From assembly GCA_043774925.1 (NCBI GenBank), contig JAYVSZ010000034.1, positions 1 through 18,827 of the forward strand: a stretch of DNA of 18,827 nucleotides, in the 5' to 3' direction. Position numbers and translations under genes: made by a program. This document shows, in pieces, positions 6,625 through 14,049 of the stretch. A model generated the notes under the pieces. It did no database searches, was not told the origin of the DNA, and worked only from the letters and a program-made list of their open reading frames with translations. The stretch's first letter is position 1. Each line of letters starts with the position of its first letter. Origin of the DNA: JAYVSZ01 sp043774925 (GTDB lineage Bacteria > Pseudomonadota > Gammaproteobacteria > Burkholderiales > Methylophilaceae).

Positions 6625-7581
6625 CTAGGGTTGTTTATGTTCTTGTTTTTTCTCATAAGCTTCATACGCATTCACAATCTTTTGCACCAGCGGGTGACGC
6701 ACCACATCTTGGCTTAAAAAGTGTGTCATGGCGATGCCTTTAATATCTTTCAGGATTTTTTGCGCTTCTACCAAACCGCTTTTTTGATGACGTTGCAAAT
6801 CTATCTGCGTCACATCGCCCGTAATGACGGCCTTGGTGCCAAAGCCAATACGCGTTAAAAACATTTTCATTTGCTCGGGCGTGGTGTTTTGCGCTTCGTC
6901 CAGAATAATAAAGCTTTGGTTGAGCGTGCGGCCACGCATATAAGCCAAAGGTGCGACTTCAATCGCGCCGCGCTCAAACATTTTATTCACCGCGTCGTAG
7001 CCTGCCAAGTCATAAAGCGCATCGTACAAAGGCCGTAAATACGGGTCCACTTTTTGGTTTAAATCACCTGGCAAAAAGCCCAAGCGCTCGCCAGCTTCTA
7101 CCGCGGGGCGCACTAATACAATTTTTTTAACGCGGTCGCGCGTCATCGCATCTACTGCGCTAGCAACGGCTAAATAGGTTTTTCCCGTGCCGGCTGGGCC
7201 AATGCCAAAAGTAATGTCGTGATCTTGAATTTGCTGCAAATACGCCACTTGGCGCGGCGTGCGACCATGCAAATCACCACGCTTCGTCATCAGCACTGGC
7301 ATTGCGCCAGCGGTTACTTCTTCTGGCTCAAGTTTACTTAACTCTACTAGCCCAAGTTGAATCGCTTCTAGCTCAATTGGTTTTTTGGCGCGCGCGTAAA
7401 AACTTTCTAACATTTGCGCTGCAAGCCGCGTATTTGTTAGGCCTCCACTAATATTAAACGTGCTGCCACGGCGATTAACATTTACCTCAAGCGCGGTTTC
7501 AATTTGTTTAATATTTTCATCCAACGCGCCACACAGGTTGGCAAGGCGGGCGTTATCTTCGGGCTGTAAAGTGATTTCCAT
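6625..7581 (-). CDS. phoH: PhoH-like ATPase (YbeZ)
   Basis: P-loop ATPase of the PhoH/YbeZ group, thought to work with YbeY in RNA or ribosome metabolism. Walker A is GPAGTGKT (residues 128-135) and Walker B is FIILDEAQN (224-232). KIVLVRPAVEAGERLGFLPG and VITGDVTQIDL are also conserved family stretches. The N-terminal ~100 residues include a small KH-like region with NRRGSTFNISG. Length, 318 residues, is normal. The ATG follows the miaB stop with no gap (TAAATG), showing operon organisation. In most relatives ybeY comes next; here the TIR-SLATT genes follow instead. Confidence 0.94.
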   Translation of the reverse strand: MEITLQPEDNARLANLCGALDENIKQIETALEVNVNRRGSTFNISGGLTNTRLAAQMLESFYARAKKPIELEAIQLGLVELSKLEPEEVTAGAMPVLMTKRGDLHGRTPRQVAYLQQIQDHDITFGIGPAGTGKTYLAVASAVDAMTRDRVKKIVLVRPAVEAGERLGFLPGDLNQKVDPYLRPLYDALYDLAGYDAVNKMFERGAIEVAPLAYMRGRTLNQSFIILDEAQNTTPEQMKMFLTRIGFGTKAVITGDVTQIDLQRHQKSGLVEAQKILKDIKGIAMTHFLSQDVVRHPLVQKIVNAYEAYEKKQEHKQP

Positions 7582-8925
7582 TTAAATTATTTGGCCTATT
7601 AATCGTCTTGGGTTCGAAACATCTGTAATTTTTACATTCACAAATTGGTGAATCAAATTCGCATCACCTGAAATATCCACCACACGGTTATTGTCGGTTT
7701 TACCCGCGAGCAAACTCTCATCTTTCCATGACTTTCCCTCAATCAACACGCGTTGAGTTGTGCCGAGCATGGCCTCGGAAAGTGCTTTGCTTTGTGCTTC
7801 GTTAATTTTTTGTAAACGGTCAAGACGCGCTAATTTAGTGGCTTCCGGCGTATCGTCTTTCATAAACGCCGCTGGCGTGCCAGGGCGCGGGCTATACAAA
7901 AAGCTAAAACTGGCATCAAAGCCTACGTCGGTCATCAGCTTAACCGTGGCTTCAAAATCGGCCTCGGTTTCCCCAGGAAAACCAATAATAAAATCGGAAG
8001 TAAAAGTCAAATTAGGGTTTGCCGCTTTCAGTTTGCGAATGATGCTTTTGTATTGCAGCGCAGTGTAATTGCGCTTCATCGCCATCAAAATGCGGTCGCT
8101 ACCCGCTTGCACGGGCAAGTGCAACTGCGCGGCCAGTTTTGGCACATTGGCAAAACAATTAATCAAACTTTCGCTCATTTCATTTGGGTGGCTGGTGGTA
8201 AAGCGGATGCGCTCGATTTGCGGAATTTCTGCAATATTTTCAATCAGATACGCTAAATCCGCCTCTGCGCCTTTATATTCATGGCGATACGCATTGACGT
8301 TTTGCCCAAGCAAAGTCAGCTCTTTCACGCCTTGCTCGGCAAGTTGAATCGCTTCAGTCAAAATGGCTTCAAATGGGCGCGAAACTTCCTCGCCCCGCGT
8401 ATAAGGCACCACGCAAAAGCTGCAATATTTGCTGCAACCTTCCATAATGCTTAAAAACGCGCTGGCGCCTTCCACGCGCGGTGGCGGCAAATGGTCAAAT
8501 TTTTCAATCTCTGGGAAGCTAATATCTACTTGCGCCTTGCCGCTTGATTGTTTGGCAGCAATTAAATCGGGCAAGCGGTGCAAAGTTTGCGGGCCAAACA
8601 CCACATCCACATAAGGCGCGCGTTTCAGTATATTTTCACCTTCTTGGCTGGCCACACAACCACCTACACCGATGATTAAATTGGGATTTTTTTCCTTTAA
8701 TGGAATAAATCGGCCAAGGTGACTAAACACTTTTTCTTCGGCTTTTTCGCGCACGCTACACGTGTTAAGCAGTATGACATCGGCATCGTCAGGCGTGTTA
8801 GTTTCCACCATGCCTTCGCTCGAAGCCAATAAATCCGCCATTCTCGACGAATCGTACTCGTTCATTTGGCAGCCGAAAGTTTTGATAAAGACTTTTTTCT
8901 GCAGAGTTTTAATGATTTCGCTCAA
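7582..8925 (-). CDS. miaB: tRNA-2-methylthio-N6-isopentenyladenosine-37 synthase
   Basis: Radical-SAM methylthiotransferase that converts i6A37 to ms2i6A37 in tRNAs reading UNN codons. The N-terminal UPF0004 domain binds the auxiliary iron-sulfur cluster through Cys19 (KTFGCQMNEYDS), Cys56 (LNTCSVRE) and Cys90 (VGGCVAS). The radical-SAM cluster is held by Cys164, Cys168 and Cys171 (GCSKYCSFCVVPYTRG). A TRAM domain occupies the C-terminus (RVLIEGKSWKDE ... VNVKITDVSNPRRLIGQ). The 447-residue length fits. The frame has no ATG before the conserved region; TTG at 8925 is the most likely start. This makes miaB the first gene of the phoH-TIR-SLATT transcript; the short 8926-9012 gap that it shares with cysG must hold its promoter. 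Confidence 0.95.
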   Translation of the reverse strand: MSEIIKTLQKKVFIKTFGCQMNEYDSSRMADLLASSEGMVETNTPDDADVILLNTCSVREKAEEKVFSHLGRFIPLKEKNPNLIIGVGGCVASQEGENILKRAPYVDVVFGPQTLHRLPDLIAAKQSSGKAQVDISFPEIEKFDHLPPPRVEGASAFLSIMEGCSKYCSFCVVPYTRGEEVSRPFEAILTEAIQLAEQGVKELTLLGQNVNAYRHEYKGAEADLAYLIENIAEIPQIERIRFTTSHPNEMSESLINCFANVPKLAAQLHLPVQAGSDRILMAMKRNYTALQYKSIIRKLKAANPNLTFTSDFIIGFPGETEADFEATVKLMTDVGFDASFSFLYSPRPGTPAAFMKDDTPEATKLARLDRLQKINEAQSKALSEAMLGTTQRVLIEGKSWKDESLLAGKTDNNRVVDISGDANLIHQFVNVKITDVSNPRRLIGQII

Positions 8926-9012
8926 TGGCTTAACTTAAACTTGAAAAGCGACATTTTAGCGTATTTGGCAGTTGCAGGGTAAAATAGGCTGTTTTCAATT
9001 GAAGAGCCGTGC

Positions 9013-10413
9013 ATGCAAGCTTTACCCATTTTTTTTAATATTAAAAATCGCCCGTGTGTGGTGATTGGCGGCGGTGACGTAGCAACGCGTAAAGTGACTA
9101 TGTTGCTAAAAGCAGATGCGGCGATTACGCTGGTTTCACAGGAAATCTGTGTTGAATTAAAAGCGCTGGTAGATGACAAAACAATAAAATTTCTGCAAGA
9201 AAATTTTAAACCAACACAGCTGGAAGGTGCATGCTTGGTGGTTGCTGCGACTGATGATGAGGCGGTTAATATGGCTGTTTCACAGGCTGCAAAAGCGCAA
9301 AATATTCCCGTAAACGTGGTGGATGCACCCGAGCTTTGCACGTTTACCATGGGCAGTATTATCGACCGCAGCCCAGTCGTCATCGCCATTTCATCCGAGG
9401 GCAACGCGCCTGTGCTGGCGCGCTATATTCGCACTAAAATTGAGACGATGTTGCCTGCAGGTTATGGCAGAATCGCTGCAATTGCAGGAGAGTTCCGCGA
9501 GCAAGTCAAAGCTAAGTTCGCCACCACTCAAGCGCGCAGAATTTTTTGGGAAGGTGTGCTGCAAGGCCCAATAGTGGAGCGGGTGTTGGCAGGGCAGGAG
9601 CAAGCTGCACGTGAATTATTAGCAAATATTTTAAATGACGCAGATGCAGCCGCGAACAAAGGCGAGGTTTATTTGGTGGGCGGCGGGCCGGGCGACCCCG
9701 ATTTACTGACTTTTCGCGCGCTGCGCTTAATGCAGCAATGCGATGTATGCGTTTACGATAAGTTAGTTTCGCCCGAGGTAATGGAACTGGTGCGGCGCGA
9801 TGCGGAGCTGATTTTTGTAGGTAAATCGCGCGATCAACACACCATGCCGCAAGAAGAAATTAACGAGCTTTTGGCAAAATTGGCGTTACAAGGTAAGCGC
9901 GTATTGCGACTAAAAGGCGGCGACCCGTTTATTTTTGGGCGCGGCGGCGAAGAAATTGAAACGCTCATGCAGCACGGCGTGCCTTTTCAGGTGGTGCCGG
10001 GTATCACCGCGGCGAATGGCGTTTCTAGCTACGCGGGGATTCCATTAACACATCGCGATTATGCGCAAGCCTGTTTGTTTATCACGGGGCATTTAAAAGC
10101 CAATGAAAACAAAGAATTAACGTTAGATTTAGATTGGGTGGCGATGTCACGTCCACGCCAAACCGTGGTGATTTATATGGGTTTAGTTGGGCTAAAACAA
10201 ATCTGCGAGAAGTTGATTGAGCACGGTGTAGCGCCAACGATGCCTGCTGCGGTGGTGCAACAGGGCACAACACAGCGGCAACGCGTGGTAACGGCAACAT
10301 TGGCAGACTTAGCAGAAAAGGTTAGTATGGCTGACATGAAGCCGCCATGTTTGACGATTATTGGCGAAGTTGTGCAGTTGCGCAAAAAATTAAACTGGTT
10401 TAAACCAGCCTAA
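9013..10413 (+). CDS. cysG: Siroheme synthase (multifunctional CysG)
   Basis: Makes siroheme for sulfite and nitrite reductases. The N-terminal domain is a precorrin-2 dehydrogenase/ferrochelatase: the NAD-binding loop GGGDVATRK (19-27) and Asp104 in NVVDAPELCTF, matching the general base of the enterobacterial enzyme; Ser128 in AISSEGNAP is also kept. The C-terminal domain is the SAM-dependent uroporphyrinogen-III methyltransferase: VYLVGGGPGDPDLLTFRAL (from 219), Asp249 in VYDKLVSP, LKGGDPFIFGRGGEE (300-314), and VVPGITAANGVSSYAGIPLTHRD split across 328-349. It is 466 residues, full length, fused and intact. GAAGAG upstream of the ATG is a plausible binding site. A diguanylate cyclase gene follows after 13 bases. 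Confidence 0.96.
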   Translation: MQALPIFFNIKNRPCVVIGGGDVATRKVTMLLKADAAITLVSQEICVELKALVDDKTIKFLQENFKPTQLEGACLVVAATDDEAVNMAVSQAAKAQNIPVNVVDAPELCTFTMGSIIDRSPVVIAISSEGNAPVLARYIRTKIETMLPAGYGRIAAIAGEFREQVKAKFATTQARRIFWEGVLQGPIVERVLAGQEQAARELLANILNDADAAANKGEVYLVGGGPGDPDLLTFRALRLMQQCDVCVYDKLVSPEVMELVRRDAELIFVGKSRDQHTMPQEEINELLAKLALQGKRVLRLKGGDPFIFGRGGEEIETLMQHGVPFQVVPGITAANGVSSYAGIPLTHRDYAQACLFITGHLKANENKELTLDLDWVAMSRPRQTVVIYMGLVGLKQICEKLIEHGVAPTMPAAVVQQGTTQRQRVVTATLADLAEKVSMADMKPPCLTIIGEVVQLRKKLNWFKPA

Positions 10414-10426
10414 CTAAAGGATTGCT

Positions 10427-11728
10427 TTGCCTCACAAGCTGCTCAGAAAATCAGTACGAACACCAGGCCAAGAGGCGCTATTTAATGTGTTGCTGGTGGA
10501 GGATGATGTTGCCTACGCGCTTTCGCTCAAGCATGTGATAGAGGCGCGTTTACGCGTGGCTGTGACGATTGCGCATACCGATGCAGAAGCAAAAAAAATG
10601 CTGCAAGCCGATGCTAATCAATTTTTTATTGGCCTCACCAGTGTATTGGATATGGACGCATCCGCGTTCAAGAAAATTGACATGTTGGGCAAATTTAATC
10701 TGTCGGTCATTGCTATCGTCAACGATTACGAAGATGAAATGCGCGACCAGCTGATTAAGCGCCATGTGATTGATTATGTAGTAAAAGGCAATAATTTTGA
10801 TGATAGCTACATTTGCGATTTAATCTGGCGTATTTACAAAAACAGCAAAATTAAAGTGCTGGTGGCGGATGATTCTGTCGTTTCGCGCTTTGTGATTGCG
10901 CGTGAGTTAGCGCTGCAAAAGTTCCAAGTGATTCATGCCAAAAATGGGCAAGAAGCGTTGGATATTCTGCAAGCGCAGCCTGATATTAAAATGGTGTTGG
11001 TCGATCAGCAAATGCCAATTATCGACGGCACCACATTCGTTGAAAAGGCGCGCGAAATATACGCCAAAGACCAATTGCTGATCATCGGCTTATCGACTTC
11101 TATCGACCCTAGATTGAGCGTGAAATTTCTTAAAGCGGGCGCCAACGACTTTATCGCTAAACCGTTTAACTATGAGATTTTACTGTGCCGTATCAATCAA
11201 AATTTGGATATGTTGGACGCGGTGGATTTGGCAAAAGATATTTCGTACAAAGACGATTTAAGCGGCTTGCACAATCGTCGCTACTTTTTTGAGCATGGTA
11301 ATAAAATGCTCAATAGTCTAGGTAAGCGCGAATCACTTAGCGTGATGATGATAGACATCGATTTTTTCAAAAAAGTGAACGATTTGTACGGACACGAAGC
11401 TGGTGATGAGGTGATAAAAAATATTGCCGATGTGCTTAAAGCGCATTTTCCAGACGACATTGTCGCGCGTATTGGTGGCGAGGAGTTTGTGGTGTTAAGC
11501 AAATCGCCACAATATAAAACCAGCGCACAGGGTATCGAAGCGTTTCGTTTAAGCGTGGCAGAGCAGAAAATAAAAGTTAAAAAGAATACACTGCAATACA
11601 CCTGTAGCGTGGGCGTGTGCAACGAGGTGGGCACAAGCTTGGATGAGATGATTGCGAAGGCCGATAAAAACTTATATATGGCCAAGCGCGCTGGTAGAAA
11701 CCAAGTCTACGGCAAGTTTTCCACCTAG
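10427..11728 (+). CDS. REC-REC-GGDEF response regulator, diguanylate cyclase
   Basis: Cytoplasmic signalling protein of 433 residues predicted to make cyclic-di-GMP when phosphorylated. REC1 (about 20-125) keeps the acidic pair (LLVEDD) but its beta-3 strand reads FFIGLTSVLDMD, with no aspartate at the phospho-acceptor position. REC2 (about 143-260) looks intact: VADD, Asp193 in VLVDQQMP, Ser/Thr in GLSTS and Lys245 in AKPF. The GGDEF domain (about 275-430) has DDLSGLHNRRYF, MIDIDFFKKVND and an active-type GGEEF (350-354). The inhibitory-site position reads FPDD (341-344) instead of RxxD, so product inhibition is probably lost. The start is TTG at 10427, supported by AAAGG six bases before it and 13 bases after cysG; no partner kinase is adjacent on the same strand. 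Confidence 0.93.
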   Translation: MPHKLLRKSVRTPGQEALFNVLLVEDDVAYALSLKHVIEARLRVAVTIAHTDAEAKKMLQADANQFFIGLTSVLDMDASAFKKIDMLGKFNLSVIAIVNDYEDEMRDQLIKRHVIDYVVKGNNFDDSYICDLIWRIYKNSKIKVLVADDSVVSRFVIARELALQKFQVIHAKNGQEALDILQAQPDIKMVLVDQQMPIIDGTTFVEKAREIYAKDQLLIIGLSTSIDPRLSVKFLKAGANDFIAKPFNYEILLCRINQNLDMLDAVDLAKDISYKDDLSGLHNRRYFFEHGNKMLNSLGKRESLSVMMIDIDFFKKVNDLYGHEAGDEVIKNIADVLKAHFPDDIVARIGGEEFVVLSKSPQYKTSAQGIEAFRLSVAEQKIKVKKNTLQYTCSVGVCNEVGTSLDEMIAKADKNLYMAKRAGRNQVYGKFST

Positions 11729-11730
11729 TT

Positions 11731-13041
11731 TTAGTGTTGAATCGGTAAGCTCAGTCTTGCTTCCAGCCCGCCGCCTTCACGGTTAATCAGTTCTAAACTA
11801 CCGCGATGCAACTTAGCGATGCGGTTACAAATCGCCAAGCCTAGGCCGCTGCCGCCTGCATTTTTATTGCGCGCGCTGTCTAGCCTTTCAAAAGGGCGTA
11901 GTAGGCGCTCTGCGTGTTCTGGTGGAATGCCTGGCCCACGATCTAACACGCTAATCACAATATTTTCCGCAGTAATTTTGCTTTCAACCTCCACCTTGCC
12001 TTTGGAGTACGCATAAGCATTGCCGACCAAATTATCCAGTAAGCGTTGCATGGCAAGCGGGCGTAATGGGATGAAATAGGTCGAGCTCAATTTGAGTTTT
12101 AAATCGCGCCCAGCACGTGCTTGGCGGTCGGCAAGCGCTTGTAATAGCGCGTTAATATCCATCATTTTGGTGGACTCTCCCTCAACACCGCGCACAAAAT
12201 CTAAAAACTGATGAATGATATTATCCATGTCGGCAATATCTTCAATCATGCCTTCTTTCATTTGCTCGCATTCTTTTTCTGGCAGCAATTCCACCGCAAT
12301 GCGCAAGCGCGCAAGCGGCGTGCGAATATCGTGCGAAACACCTGCGAGCAAGAGCGTACGCTCGTTATCTAGCCGCACCAATGCGTCTGCCATCTCGTTA
12401 AAAGTGCGGCTGACTTCGCCCAGCTCATCCACGCTGTCTTCTGGCAACCTTGGCGCAGGCTCGCCATTACGCAGTTTCTCTGCCGCGTAGACCAGTAAAT
12501 TTAGCGGGCGGTTAATGCGCGCGGCGATGATGTACGCGCCAAATAATGAGAGCAAGCCAATTAGCGCGCCCCACCACAGCCAATGCCAAGGGAAAGGTCT
12601 ATCTACTTGAATTCTAGGAATCACCACCCAAAAGTCGTCTAGCTCCACATTAAAGCTAATCCACAAACCAGCAATGCCGTAGTGATTGACGGTGATAATA
12701 GTTTCTTCGCCCAAGCGCTCGCGAATTTTTTGTGCCACCATTTGGATAAAAGGGTCGTTTGGTAGCGGCGCGATGTCTTCCATAAAGTCGGCTGCATAAA
12801 CACGCACGCCTTCACTTCCAGTCAGTGCGGAAAGCAAAGCAAGGCGGCGATCCTCATGCGCTGCGATGAGCGAGGCGCGTGTGTAATTGACAATGGTAAC
12901 GGCTTGTAGCGCCGCCATGGTGGCGCGCGGTTCGCGATCAAAATAATCGAAAATCTTCAGCGATGTGTAAATGCTGATTGCTAAAAGTAGCGCAATCAGC
13001 AGCAATAAGCGCGAAAGTAGTTTGCGGGGGAGTAAGCTCAA
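11731..13041 (-). CDS. EnvZ-type sensor histidine kinase
   Basis: Inner-membrane sensor kinase of 436 residues, partner of the response regulator just upstream. Transmembrane helix 1 is at about 8-28 and helix 2 at about 153-174, enclosing a periplasmic region of about 125 residues. A HAMP linker follows (RINRPLNLLVYAAEKLRNG ...), then the dimerisation/phospho-acceptor helix AGVSHDIRTPLARLR with His237. The ATP-binding domain has the N-box (LLDNLVGNAYAYS, about 334-346), the G1 box DRGPGIP (367-373) and the G2 box GGSGLGLA. The start is TTG at 13041, 12 bases past the response-regulator stop and in the same frame, with no clear ribosome binding site. It closely resembles EnvZ-group kinases of Betaproteobacteria; the sensed signal is unknown. 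Confidence 0.93.
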   Translation of the reverse strand: MSLLPRKLLSRLLLLIALLLAISIYTSLKIFDYFDREPRATMAALQAVTIVNYTRASLIAAHEDRRLALLSALTGSEGVRVYAADFMEDIAPLPNDPFIQMVAQKIRERLGEETIITVNHYGIAGLWISFNVELDDFWVVIPRIQVDRPFPWHWLWWGALIGLLSLFGAYIIAARINRPLNLLVYAAEKLRNGEPAPRLPEDSVDELGEVSRTFNEMADALVRLDNERTLLLAGVSHDIRTPLARLRIAVELLPEKECEQMKEGMIEDIADMDNIIHQFLDFVRGVEGESTKMMDINALLQALADRQARAGRDLKLKLSSTYFIPLRPLAMQRLLDNLVGNAYAYSKGKVEVESKITAENIVISVLDRGPGIPPEHAERLLRPFERLDSARNKNAGGSGLGLAICNRIAKLHRGSLELINREGGGLEARLSLPIQH

Positions 13042-13053
13042 TTGAGTTAAATG

Positions 13054-13776
13054 TTAGCTAGATTCACCATCTGGGATGAATACGTAGCCAAAGCCCCACA
13101 TGGTTTGAAGATAGCGCGGGTGCGCTGGATCTGGCTCTATCAAGCGGCGCAAGCGCGATACTTGCACGTCAATGCTGCGGTCGAATACATCCAGCTCACG
13201 GCCGCGCGCAAGTTGCATCAAGCGGTCGCGTGAAAGCGGTTGACGCGGATGCTCGGTAAACACTTTAAGCAGGGAAAATTCGCCGCTGGTAATGGTAATC
13301 GGCGCGCCGCTGCGGCTTAGGCTGCGGTTGGCTGAATCGAACGCAAACTCACCAAAATTGAATACTTCTTGCTTGCCCGACTTTTCACCCTCTGGGCTAT
13401 GTTCGTGGCGGCGCATGACGGCGTTAATACGCGCTAATAACTCCCGTGGATTAAACGGTTTTGGTAAGTAATCATCTGCGCCCATTTCCAAGCCGATAAT
13501 TCTATCCACTTCGTCACCGCGCGCGGTGAGCATGATAATGGGCGTAACAACATTGTTTGCACGTAGTCGGCGGCAAATGCCCAAGCCATCTTCACCGGGC
13601 AGCATCAAATCGAGCACCAGTAAATCAAAGCTTTCGCCCGCCAGTACGGCGTCCATCTCTTTTGCGTCAGAGACGGTTTTAATATCAAACCCTTGCTCGG
13701 TGAGATAGCGTTGCAACAACTCGCGCATGCGCAAGTCGTCATCCACCATCAATATTTTCTTGCTATTTTCAGCCAT
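13054..13776 (-). CDS. ompR: OmpR-family response regulator
   Basis: A 240-residue two-domain transcription factor. The receiver domain (about 6-122) has the acidic cluster VDDD (11-14), phospho-acceptor Asp56 in LLVLDLMLPGEDG, Thr84 in MLTARGDE and Lys106 in PKPFNPRELLARI. The winged-helix DNA-binding domain (about 138-235) carries TSGEFSLLKVFTEHPRQPLSRD, the recognition-helix region FDRSIDVQVSRLRRLIE, and MWGFGYVF. This is the OmpR/EnvZ-type pattern found in Betaproteobacteria; the symbol follows that resemblance. AAAAGG eight bases before the ATG is a good binding site. It is read first, then the kinase. The 270-bp region upstream holds repeated motifs that could be its own binding sites. 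Confidence 0.9.
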   Translation of the reverse strand: MAENSKKILMVDDDLRMRELLQRYLTEQGFDIKTVSDAKEMDAVLAGESFDLLVLDLMLPGEDGLGICRRLRANNVVTPIIMLTARGDEVDRIIGLEMGADDYLPKPFNPRELLARINAVMRRHEHSPEGEKSGKQEVFNFGEFAFDSANRSLSRSGAPITITSGEFSLLKVFTEHPRQPLSRDRLMQLARGRELDVFDRSIDVQVSRLRRLIEPDPAHPRYLQTMWGFGYVFIPDGESS

Positions 13777-13845
13777 AGGTTTTGCCTTTTAGGGTCAATA
13801 GGATTGTTATTGTTGTAATATTGCATAATAGATTACTATCTGTCA

Positions 13846-13865
13846 CCTAAGTATAAATTCTTAGG
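13846..13865. repeat. Inverted repeat upstream of the ompR-like gene
   Basis: CCTAAG (13846-13851) and CTTAGG (13860-13865) are exact reverse complements separated by eight A+T-rich bases (TATAAATT). It lies about 70 bases before the ATG of the response regulator. It could be an operator or chance dyad; there is no T-run to make it a terminator. Confidence 0.45.
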
Positions 13866-13879
13866 CTTAATAAATCTAG

Positions 13880-13961
13880 AATTGTAAAAACTTTTGTGAA
13901 GTTGCGATATCAAAGCAATTTGAACTAGCCGTTACAATTGCTTACAATTAATGGGAATTGT
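13880..13961. promoter_or_regulatory. Cluster of TTACAATT motifs in the divergent control region
   Basis: TTACAATT occurs at 13932-13939 and 13942-13949 (plus strand, exactly ten bases apart). Its reverse complement AATTGTAA is at 13880-13887, and a partial reversed copy AATTGT is at 13956-13961. OmpR-family regulators bind direct repeats about one helical turn apart, so this may be a binding array serving the regulator gene, the EF-hand gene, or both. The rest of 13777-14049 is A+T-rich with no gene visible. Confidence 0.45.
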
Positions 13962-14049
13962 GAAACAAAGTGTTTACATAATTAATTCATGATACGCCTT
14001 CTAGAAATTGATTTGGCGACACTCAATACACTTCTAGCGACCAATTCCA

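Noticed and set aside
8922..9404. Minus-strand 160-residue open frame
   Set aside because: It lies opposite the conserved N-terminal domain of cysG and runs across the miaB-cysG gap; its low-complexity Ser/Thr/Ala content is that of a shadow frame.
13959..13978. TGTGAAACA/TGTTTACA as a perfect operator dyad
   Set aside because: The arms only match with a gap; it is not a clean inverted repeat, unlike the TTACAATT motifs nearby.
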